Positions 12,901 to 24,900 of a stretch of 64,000 nt of DNA are shown here, in pieces. The stretch covers positions 24,393,151 through 24,457,150 of the forward strand of contig OW203765.1 in NCBI GenBank assembly GCA_934045905.1, in the 5' to 3' direction. Each line of letters begins with the position of its first letter. Positions within the stretch are counted from its first letter, which is position 1. A program made the position numbers and the translations under genes. Source of the DNA: Leuctra nigra. Its lineage: Eukaryota; Arthropoda; Insecta; Plecoptera; Leuctridae. The notes beneath the pieces were generated by a model. That model saw nothing but the letters and a program-made list of their open reading frames with translations. It made no database searches and had not been told where the DNA came from.

Positions 12901-15900
12901 TCCAGAATTGTTTTAAGATGAATTTTACTTGTTCCTTGTCATTGTCTCCTTCAACAACTACCAAGAATCTTCCTCGAGAGTTCCAAACCTTGAAGATAGT
13001 CGACATGTCAACCAACGACGCCAAGTCTTCAACTATACTAGTCGAATCAACAACGATCACAAAACCTTCTGCACGACCAGAATTGTGCTCAACTCCTGTA
13101 ATATTTCTACGACTCGAATGTCGTTTATCTTTGCCGCCTGACATAACCACGATGGCGCTAAAGTTACTCGCATCGACTGACTTTGTGAAAATATCCAACT
13201 CTTGATGCCCTCTTCCGGGAGAGATGAGAAGTAATCTGTTATGATTCAAGTATTCTCGTGAAATGTAAGAAACACACGCATTTAGCTCGGCTGACATGTT
13301 GCTAACCCCAGATGACATCCCATTTGCGGCGAGTAAGAAATACGTCAAGGAAAACCAACCATGCTTCACCAAGTTTAAACTTATACCCATGATCACAACT
13401 ATGCCGGATTTGATGTTACGTCTGTGTATTAACAAAAGAGCACGATCAAGTATTCTTTCACGTAGTTGACATGTGCAAGGGATCAATGCAAGACCACAAA
13501 TGTGGCTTGGCTTTTTGGCCTAAGTGATCTTGATCATATTTATAGTAATGTAGGTTGCGAAATAATAGCCTCCTTGGTTACTGAAAGCTAGCTAAGTGAT
13601 TATTGCTTTTGTCAACAAAAGTTAATGCCCAGTTATACTTAGTATTATGATAATGGCAATGGTATAGATACGGTAAGTGCATGATGATATAAATCATCCA
13701 TACACTGAAATAATTTTATTCACTCGTTCAGTATATTCCGATCATTTATCAGCACTGCTGGAGAAACTTTGCGATGTGCATTTGATACATCAATGATTAT
13801 TCCTGGGATTGTGTAATGACATCAGCCGAGAAGAAAATAATCGATATGTTGCCATTTTGGAATATTAACATAATAGATGTACTAGGAAAAAGCTCAGTGT
13901 AACGCGTTGATGAGCGAGCACCGATACAATTGTCTTCATCTCATCATGATTAAAATTTGAATTAATTTTGTCCACCCATTTCGTCTATAGTCGTTCACAA
14001 AAAAGTGTCCCCAGGTAACAGCAGAATGCCGTTCTACAGCTTCCTTGCGTAGTAGAAAATTGAGAGAGAAAAATTGTTTCATAAGTGGGTGTTACTTTGG
14101 TGGGATGTTCACATGATCATGGTGCCGGTTATTCAACAAAACCTCTCAAAACTATGACATTTCCGATACTTTTGGAGACAACATACGTGAATCAATTAAT
14201 CACAAATTTTGTTAATGATTAGATCAACTTGACAAACTTAGGGTTATCACTTGGCACATATTTAAAATTAAATTTTATATTGCACCCATTGAGACAAGAA
14301 AATATAAGAATTTTCACCAAAAATCAACTAATTATTACTAATTAAGGAAGCAAAAAATTTAAACTGTACCAAGTGATAACCCTAGGTTTGTCTTTTATCT
14401 AATCATGATTAAAATTTCAAATCATAACGTCAACCCATTTTGTCTCCAATCGTGTCTAAAAAAAGTGCCTGCAACAGGCGGCAAAATCGCTCGCGCTTGC
14501 ACCGCCTTAAGTATCTGCTCTACTTCTCATGCAGGTGTGGAGAGTGTGTGGGGGGCAGCACAGCACGCAGCGCTGCGCATGGCGTGGACCGCTGCGGGGT
14601 GTGCGCAGGCCTACATATCTCATGCTTGTCCATTGCTTGTGCAGGTGTGGAGAGTGTGTGGGGGGCAGCACAGCACGCAGCGCTGCGCACGGCGTTGACC
14701 GCTGCGGCGTGTGCATCTCTCATGAGTACCCATTGCGTGCGCAGGTGTGGAGAGTGTGTGGGGGGCAGCACAGCCCGCAGCGCTGCGCACGGCGTGGACC
14801 GCTGCGGCGTGTGCGCAGGGAGCGACGCCTGCATCGGCTGCGACGGACGCAGTGACACTGACGTCACTCTAGATGACTGTGGGAAATGTCTGGCGCCCAA
14901 CGATCCGACGAAGAATGGTGAATATACAAAACAATGAGGGAGTGTGATAAATTTCGATGGAAGACCAATTCTTGGAGCTTTCACATTTTGAAACCGTTCA
15001 CGTTTTCAATGTTTAAAACCTCAACTTTTTTAGGTTTCACACAATGCAAACGTAAAAGTTTTCAAAACGTGAAAGCTCAAGAATCGTCCTCCAGTGCCTT
15101 ATTCATGAATCTATTCTGGTACACTCGACAATTCATAAAACGGTATCTGAAAGAAATGGATTGTCTGAAAAAATGTGATGGCGTCATCTGATCCTGATGA
15201 AGTCTATACTTACTCGTCATCTACCTCTAGTAGGTGAGCTATGATTTCATTGATAATAAACAAGGATTGATTGTCAATGAACCTGACCAGCAGCCAATCC
15301 GTTTCGTTCAAATACCGTTTTATGAATTGTCGAGTGTACCTAGTTCGGTTGGAGTGGAAAGAAAGAGAGCAACGATATGAGATTTTAAAATAATGTGAAC
15401 GCATGCCGTCAATGTCATTCGTTTTGTCAAAAGTTATAAAACACATCATAGATTCTGCTGCAACTGCAAGAGCAACAATATTGTCTCTAATGGATTATTA
15501 TTGATGTATTGACTTGCAGACTGCACCATCATCACGGCTGTGACACCGTCAGTCATCGACAAGGCTGTGGGATTGAAAATCACCGCCAGTTTGACAGGCG
15601 CTGGAATATCGCCCGATCTTCTGCCGGACACCAAGTGTGCAGTGGTGCCAACCGATCAAGGAGAAGTACGACATCTTGCATTTACAAACACTATTCCATT
15701 TTCACACTAACAAGTAGAAGAATGGGTTTACCAAAATGTTGGCCATATTTGACAAAATGATTAATACAAGCATGTAGTTTAGTTTTGTTAACGGGAACAT
15801 CACAAATGTTCGCTGGAGTCTCACCTACCAAATTATTTCTCAGAGTGTAACTTGTTTACTTTTGTCTTACTACCCGAATAATGGATAGTTACAGTACCTA

Positions 15901-18900
15901 ATGTATGTACCTCAGAGGTCAAAGGGCGGAAGTCCATTGAATGATTCTTGAGGGGAGCTCATAAACCAGTTATGAATGCTGCCTTCATCCAATCTTATTT
16001 GTAATGGTGACACGAAACATTGTGTAAAAATTGATCAAATGAATGGAGAAAATGTTAAAATGTACAATAATCTACGATAAAACACTGGATTATAATTAAA
16101 AGCCATGAAGAACCGTAATATTTCGCCGACGGATCCTCAAGCGGGACTCACGAGATAACACCAAAGCAAAACAAAACAAAACTTACCCCCTCTGATGACT
16201 CATGGAGCAGTATAATGTGCGGCGGTTGTGCGAGATTTGTTGACACGCGGAATGACAAGTTCACCGGTTGCTCAGCAGGGGTCATTTAGGTTTGTTTTGT
16301 TTTGGTGTTGTCTCGTCCAGAAGCCGGCGAACGAGTCGGTGAAATATCGCCGTCCATTTGGCTAACGTTTTAAAATACAATTATGATTAGAGAATCCAAT
16401 AACGAAGAATTCTTCTTTCTTTCTCTAACTCAGGAGATGTTCGTGGAGAAGCAGCTTGTAGAGGACGGCGTCATCCAGCTAGAGTTAATCATAAAGCCAG
16501 ATGAAGCTGGAAAGTACGACGTGCGCTGTACCTCCGCCGCCGGGACCACGATGACGGTCGCCCCGGGGGTCGGGGTGAGCGTCGTGGACAGTAGGACCCT
16601 GTCAGTCACCGCCGTCAATCCCAGGAACATCGTCGTGGGACAGACCGTGCAGGTGAGTGGAAGTCGTTGAACCTCCGCCTCCGGGACCACGATGACGGTC
16701 GCCCCGGGGGTCGTGGTGAGCGTCGTGGACAGTAGGACGCTGTCAGTCACCGCCGTCAATCCCAGGAACATCGTCGTGGGACAGACCGTGCAGGTGAGTG
16801 GAAGTCGTTGAACCTCCGCCTCCGGGACCACGATGACGGTCGCCCCGGGGGTCGGGGTGAGCGTCGTGGACAGTAGGACCCTGTCAGTCACCGCCGTATA
16901 TCCCAGGAACATCGTCGTAGGACAGACCGTGCAGGTGAGTGGAAGTCGTTGAACCTCCGCCTCCGGGACCACGATGACGGTCGCCCCGGGGGTCGGGGTG
17001 AGCGTCGTGGACAGTAGGACCCTGTCAGTCACCGCCGTATATCCCAGGAACATCGTCGTAGGACAGACCGTGCAGGTGAGTGGAAGTCGTTGAACCTCCG
17101 CCGCCGGCACCACGATGACGGTCGCCACTGTGGTCGGGGTGAGCGTCGTGGACAGTAGGATGCTAAAAGTAACCGCAGTGAGGACGCCGTTTAACCTCCT
17201 GTTATGTAGCAGTTCAGGGAATAATTTCATTTATTCCCCAAACCTGAATACTTTCAACCTCTTAGTTTGCTGAAAGTGAAAGTAATGTTGAAACTGCCAC
17301 CACCCTCTGTCCACTAGATCGAGCTGACTGTGCCACTGTCGACGAAAGACTCGACTCTCGTCTGCTTCGCTCACGATAAGAACAGAGATGTGACGTTCTT
17401 GCTGCGCTTCGTGGACCTCCTTGACGGCGTCGTCAGGTTCAACTACACGGCGAAGAAGGCGAAGGTCATCGAGTTCGGCGTCGCCTTCACAGAGGACGCC
17501 GCGTTGGACAGGTGACGATACTGTGTGGTATTTTTCTGTTTTAATGTTCTTGAAAAATCAATCAACGTTTTTCTGACTCAAACAGTATCCGTTGACGACC
17601 GAAAATTGAAATATATTGATGTTTGAGGACAGATTTGTGGGATCGCGAAAATACAGAAGCTTTTGCTTGGGAACCTTAGTGTCCTACAATTGTTTACAAT
17701 CAGCATAAATCCGTCAACAATACATAACCATTTACTTTGTTACGAAAACATAATCTTTTCAACGTGTGCAGCATGTTGAATACTGACAGTATTTTGTTTT
17801 AATTTTGTACTCGGTCATCTTGTTTCTTACTTGCGCATTCTTTAATCTGTGACCAGATTTTATAATAGCATTCTATAACAGCATTCAACTATGCCGTACT
17901 TATAAATTCTCTAGTTGCATTCTGGGTAAAGCATGTTTCACATCAACTTCCGGGAAAAGTAAGAGAAAAGGTTAGTTATAATAAAATTCTGCGTTTTCGT
18001 GTTTAAAATATTTTAATAATCGCAGTAATCCTAAAAACATGGCAGCGGTATTTTGAAATTGTCATTTGACATTCTCTACGGTCTACCAAAAATGCAATGC
18101 GACTGTGGGTAGTTGAGGGTAGTGTAGGTTACTGCATAGACATTGTATAGACTTCAATACAATGTCTAAGGTTACTGTATGAGATTGTAATCGTGTTGTT
18201 TTACAGAGACAGCAACGGTGGAGTGGTGGAAGTGACCGTCACATCCGGCGCGCCTGCGCTGCTCGGAGCTCAGTTCTCAGACGACCTGAGACAAGTGAGA
18301 CTCAGCTTCGACAGGAACATCGACGCCCCCGACGCCTGCGACGCCGTCTTCTCGACGTCGACGACGGAGCTCTTGGGCAGAGGTATGAGGACACATTGAC
18401 ACATCGGGTGGATTTTTACCCGATTCACATCACAGATTTGTCCTTATGTAGCTCTTACACACCTTTCATCATATTAGGCTGAAATTTGACACATTTTACA
18501 CCATAAGAACTCACAATTATTTTGAAGATCTTGATATTGTAACAAAAAATAGGAATAAACCAAATTGAAATATTTCTTTGCAGGGCATATACTATACCTA
18601 CTACTATGTTAACATTCCCAGAGATAATAATATTTTTTTTTAATGATTTTAAATGAGCAAGTTGGCTCAGGCAATAACGCTCTGGACTTGCACACCAGAA
18701 GTCCCGGGTTTGAGCTTCCTCAAGTTTTTCGTGGTTTCCTTCAGCCAATTACAATGAAGTGAACACAATGACGACAAATTTACACCCGCGGTCACATAAA
18801 TTGCTTGCAGAATTCAAATTCCTTTCTCAAAACTTGGTTAACCAGACGAAAACACAGAGGTGAATGCAGATTTCGAGCATGTAGGTTGGCGGGTTTGATT

Positions 18901-21900
18901 ATAAGAACCAACCACCAACCACACACGTAATAATTATTCCTTTATTCAACAAATATTGACGGTAATTCGAGCTACAACTTAACAATATACCGTCAAATTT
19001 GCTGACCGCGGGTGAATATCAGTTGGATAACACCGCGCCGTTAATCGCGACGCCGACGTCAACTCGATGTCTTGTTGCAGGCGCCGTGTGCGAGGCGGTG
19101 GCCAACGAGCTGGTGGTGCGTCTCGGCGCCGACCCGACGCTGGAGGCGACGTCGCAGCTGGCGCTGTCGTCGCGGAGCGGCGTCGTGGCGGAGCTGTCGG
19201 ACCTGAAGCTGGCGTCGCCGGCTGAGGGTGCTGTGAGGATGGACGTCACAACAGCCGCCAAGCTGGTAACATGACCGGGACATTGTCTCGCTCCTAGCTT
19301 CATACGTGCTGCTTGTGACCGCCATCTTGGAAACTAAATGTAGTACCAATTAATTATGAATATCTTTTTAATTAGTTCAGCTTGGTTACATTTAACTTTG
19401 TCATAGTTTTTGGAAACAATCTCAACGTGGGAACATAGTTTAAATTAAGGTGGCTGGGTCGATCGACCATTTTTTCAGATAGTGTTCAATTTTGCTGTAA
19501 TCACTCATTGGTATCCCCTAAACAACACTTCAAAAAATAAAATACTTCCCGTGTCTAGTTTTCGAGATATGCGAATAAGAAAGAAGTGTTTTCCCATGTT
19601 ATCTTATGGCAGGTTTGAAAAATTTGCTACAAATGAAGATTGTATTTAATTGGCTCGATAGATTTTCAAAAAACCTATATAAGAAAGAATCTTTGATCTA
19701 TTTACTTTCATTAAAAAAATATAAACCAATATCATCGTGTGCTAAATAAAAAGTTATAGGCGATTCAATTCAAAATGCGAATCAAGTCAAAATACTTTTG
19801 GCAACATGGGAGTGCTCAAGGTAGTTAGAAGGCACTAAATACCTACTACAGATATCTTGACTTTTCATGAAAGTAAACTCTAGGTGTAAGTTCAGCAACC
19901 TCAGCCATCATGACTCCACACAAATCAAAATTTTCAAAGTACGATGTTGCCACATTGTACCGTATTGTTAAAATTATAGAAAAATCCGGAAAAATCTTCA
20001 ATATCCAATTCAAAACTAACTTCTTTGGGGCAGTAATACTGCTCTAAATAATAAGATAACGTATAAATACCATTTAAATGTTGTCTATTTCAACTACCCA
20101 GTATATTATACAAGTAAATTATGTGCTAAAAGAATTTATAAACGTGATTTTTTTACACTTAATAAATTAGTGAAAGCTCTCAAATACTTCAGAAAATCGA
20201 TCGATCCAGCCACCTTAAGAGGAAACAAATGAAGTGCCCCTTTTTCAGTACTTCACATGTTTAAGTATAGGACAGAAGTGAAACTTTAACTGTGAATATC
20301 TCAGAATTTATTTCAGGGAACATATCAAAGTTTTCGATATTATTGAAGATGATACAATAACGAACAAATATTGAAAGTTTCAAAACTGTGTATATAATTG
20401 CGAGAAATCATCGAGCCCCCTTAACTAAAACAAAGGAAATTTGCCTAGCTATGAATTCAATTTGTAAGGAATTTCCCATGGTTTATAAAAAAATATGAAT
20501 CGTTATACTTTTCAAGGGCTTCATTCCATAACTTTGAGCAATTCTTGTTCTTCAATGACATCTTCCTCATCTCGCTGGACAAATGCAATTGATCTTTCGC
20601 AGTTGAGCAAGCCGTCGTACAGCGTGTTCGCGCCTCGCCACCTCTGTTCCTCCGCCTCCGCCGACATCCGCGTGGCGTCCGCCGGGGGGCAGCACCTGCG
20701 CTACTCGTGGCAGGTCGTCCCCGACTTCGCCGCCCTCCCCAGGGACCCGCCGCGCAACCAGAGAGAGAACATCATCCTTTGGAACAGGGTGCGCGCGCTG
20801 CAGAGGGATCTGAAGCTGAGGTCGGCGGACATGACGGACGGACATGTCCCCGTCAATCAGACATTGGTGAGACGCGAGCTTTAAGACGGCTGAGTAGTGA
20901 GCGTGACCTTGAAGCTGAGGTCGGCGAACATGACGGACGGACATGTCCCCGTCAATCAGACATTGGTGAAACGCGAGCTTCAAGACGGCTGAGTAGTGAG
21001 CGTGACCTTGAAGCTGAGGTCGGCGGACATGACGGACGGACATGTCCCAGTCAATCAGACATTGGTGAGACAAGAGCTTTAAGACGGCTGAGTAGTGAGC
21101 GTGACCTTGAAGCTGAGGTCGGCGAACATGACGGACGGACATGTCCCCGTCAATCAGACATTGGTGAAACGCGAGCTTCAAGACGGCTGAGTAGTGAGCG
21201 TGACCTTGAAGCTGAGGTCGGCGGACATGACGGACGGACATGTCCCAGTCAATCAGACATTGGTGAGACGCGAGCTTTAAGACGGCTGAGTATTGAGCGT
21301 GACCTTGAAGCTGAGGTCGGCGGAAATGACGGACGGACATGTCCCAGTCAATCAGACATTGGTGAGACGCGAGCTTTAGGACGGCTGAGTAGTGAGCTTG
21401 ACCTTGAAGCTGAGGTCGGCGGACATGACGGACGGACATGTCCCAGTCAATCAGACATTATTGAGACGCGAGCTTTAAGACGGCTGAGTAGTGAACGTGA
21501 CCTTGAAGCTGAGGTCGGCGGACATGATATGTTAATATTATGACTTTTCATTGAATTAACTTATGAAGTGGTAAAATTTCGAGAATAGAGGTCTAGTTCA
21601 ATGAAAATAATGTCATAGCTTGCAATGGTTTATTATTTATATTTTGTCCTACAGACGTTTAGTGCATGAAAATTAGTCAAAATATGGAACTAAACGTATG
21701 TAGGACGAAATAAAACTAATAACCCAACTATTCAATTAGTTTTGTTGAACAGTTCTAAAGACTCTTTCAAAGTCGTAATTTATTAAACAATTACATTGAT
21801 ACAAGATATTGATAAAAAACCAATAAAAAAACTTTTTAAGGCAAAGCTCACTATTCAACCGTCTTTAAGCTCGAATAATGTGGGTCAAATGTTCGAAAGT

Positions 21901-24900
21901 AGACCAATTTAGACTGACAACTTTTGGTGGAAAGATTGTTTCTGCTCGTGCACAGAGTCACTTTGGTGATGATAATGTGACACTGCACATGCGCAGAACC
22001 AAGATGATCAACTAAAAGGTGGCTAGTCAACAATATAATTTCATCTCAACAAATGTAATTGATTTCATTTCAACAATGACATCAAAATTTCCCATCAAAA
22101 TTCCCATTTTTCAATTTTTACATGATGCGCAATTTACAGAATATCCTGCTTCATTCCATAATGAAAATTGCACCTCTTGTGCTCCCAGCTCATGCCTAAC
22201 ATCACCTACTACGTCAACATGTCCGCCTCCAACGACCTCGGCTTGTCCGGCGACTACAAACTGTTTCCGCTGACCCTCCTCGACAACAACGACGTCGACG
22301 ACGTCGCGACGTCCAGCCTGGACGTCACGCTGCTCGGCACGGAGACCTCCTACGCCGCCGTCGACTACTACGTCCACGCACAAGTGACGTCGTGCGGGGG
22401 CGTCGTTGAGAGGACCTACAGTGTGAGTTGGCAACTAGCGGGGCGTCAGAAGATAAATGTTTCAACCACAAAGTTAAAAGAAAACATAACTAAAACGCTG
22501 TATCCTATAATCATTTTCATTTAGCGGCATGTGAACATTTGCACGCATTGTTCAAATCCACACTTTAGTGAGGGCAAAAGGAAATCTCCAAATATTAAGT
22601 ATGACTGCATCTAAATATGACTGCATTTAATGTTTTTGCATATCTTATACGTACTGCTTTTAGTAGCTATAAAAGTTATAAAATTATCGAAGCACTTAAA
22701 AAATACCAACACCATCCATTGTTGGCAGTGCCAACAAAGGAAGGAATTTAGCAAAGTAGTGTTAAAGACTAGGAAAACGCTCTGTGTAACGCGTTGATGA
22801 GCGAGCACGGATATGCGCAACACATCGAACCGAAATTCTGTCTATTGAAAATGTCATTAAAAGCCAATAATTCTTTAATTTCGTCACAGACTGGTATGAA
22901 AATCTCCAAATATTCCTGTAGTATTAGTCCCAATAACCATGCAAATTGAACCTTTATGTTATTAGAAACAAGAAGAGATTATATACCAGTTAGTATACTA
23001 ATTATTACATACAACTATTGGAAACCTGGTATTCAATTTAAAAGCCACACATTAAAACAATATTTCGATGATTATTCTATCATCTTCATCAGTCAACTGA
23101 CGACATTCGCCAGCTTTCCCCCCTTTCATCAAAAAACCGCTACACCATGACTCACCTCGGTCAAAAACTAAAAGTACATTACGTCCTAATAACTAAAGGT
23201 AATGAGTCAGGTACACAATATATCACAGATTAATTAATTACGAAGCAGTTTATTGATGTCAGGAGTCAACAATGACCTCCATGACTCATCGAACATAAAA
23301 TTACTCTGGCTAGTAATTAGACGATATGTGTGGCTTTTAAATTGAATACCAGGTTTCCAATAGTTGGTTGTAATAATTTGAACCTTTATGATTAAAATGT
23401 TTCTTGTTAATATTCAAAAATCATAGGATCTATTTAAAAAAAATATATACCTGGGACCACTCATATCCCGCAGAATCGGGAATGCTAATGTTATAGAATA
23501 GGACCCCGGGAAAATTACTGATAAAAGTGTGTGTAAACTTACACAATATTAGACGATCTGTTGAACGGTCATATCAGTTTCATCCGTTTGAAAGTTGCTC
23601 TAACCACCTTGGAACTATAAAGAGTCGAAGTAGCCGTGATTAACATTTTCGAGTAATTTCACAGCAAACACGCAAAATGTCCGTAAAATGTCAATAACTT
23701 TTGGATTTAAACACAAATAAGTCTGAAAATAGTCAAAAATACAGATAATGTTGGTCCCAATGACCATGCAAAGTTTTAAGTTGATCGGTCACACGGTTCT
23801 AGTTTAAATTTCAAAAATCATATGAAAGATTTTTTTAAATTTTTACCCATGGGAGGATTTGGCTGAAACTTTGTATGATTGGGTACAATGTTGGTCGTAA
23901 TGACTTGTCAAAATTTCAAATTGATCGCAACAACCAATCGAAAGATAATTTTTTTTAAATTTGAACCAATCATATGAGCCCATTCAAAAACGATCCCAGG
24001 GACCGCATAGATTACGTTAGCATATGTGCAAAATTTCAGATCGATTGATTGTGCCGTTTGACCTGGGCTGTGAACGCAAAAAAACAAACAAAAAAAAAAA
24101 ACAAAAAAAACAAACACACAGAGAAAGTGCCGTAAGAGTACCGTGGTGACGCTCGCTACGCTCGCTCAATGAACCTCCAAATATCAATTTTTTCCAATTT
24201 TTTTGGTGTTTCTATAATTTTATAATTTTTATAGCTTCTGAAAGCAGTACGTATAAGATATGCAAAAACATAAAATGCAGTCATTGGTTTCCCTCCCAAT
24301 GCGACAGCAACTGATGACGAGTTTTCTCCTCCAGTACCGCTGGCTGGTGTCCGAGGGCGGCAGAGTCAATATCGGGCTGCAGAAAGGCAGGACGCTGAAG
24401 ATTCCCGCGAACACTCTGCAAGGAGGTCAGAGCTACGAGATCAGCTGCGTGGTGACGACCACAAACTCAGCAGGAGCAGAGATTCAAGGCCAGGTGGGGA
24501 CAATCAGAATCTCCACTACATTCACACTTTCTTTCGCCTTCAGCACACGCTTGTTGGTGTTTGTACTGGTGTTCTTCCAACTGATTAGATCGTTCTACTG
24601 ATCGGATGGAAATTTGCAACATCTTTTTTAAGATAACCCGGATTATTTTAACAATCCTTATTGATTCGGAGGAGAAAATTACCTTTTTCTGAACAAGTTT
24701 ACATTTCTCCTTTCGCAGGTCTCAATTTTAACTAATAATTTCTAGCCCTTTCATTTCTGGTGCAAATTCATCGATACCTGATTAAAATAGGTACACTCCC
24801 CCAAATAATAAACGGTACTCGAAAGAAAATGAATTGACTGATTAAGGTTTGATGGCATCATCCCATGAAGTCAGTGCTAACGCATTATCTAACTCTTTTA

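Noticed and set aside
12126..13205. Several short frames inside the IR gene on both strands
   Set aside because: Shadows of the IR coding sequence.
16430..17230. Long open frame on the minus strand (266 codons) with repeating residues
   Set aside because: It exists only because the 141-bp unit is divisible by three; it covers the REJ exon and donor copies on the other strand.
20567..21543. Long repetitive open frames on both strands (278 and 290 codons)
   Set aside because: Same effect of the 99-bp unit; the true exon ends at 20866 with a donor.
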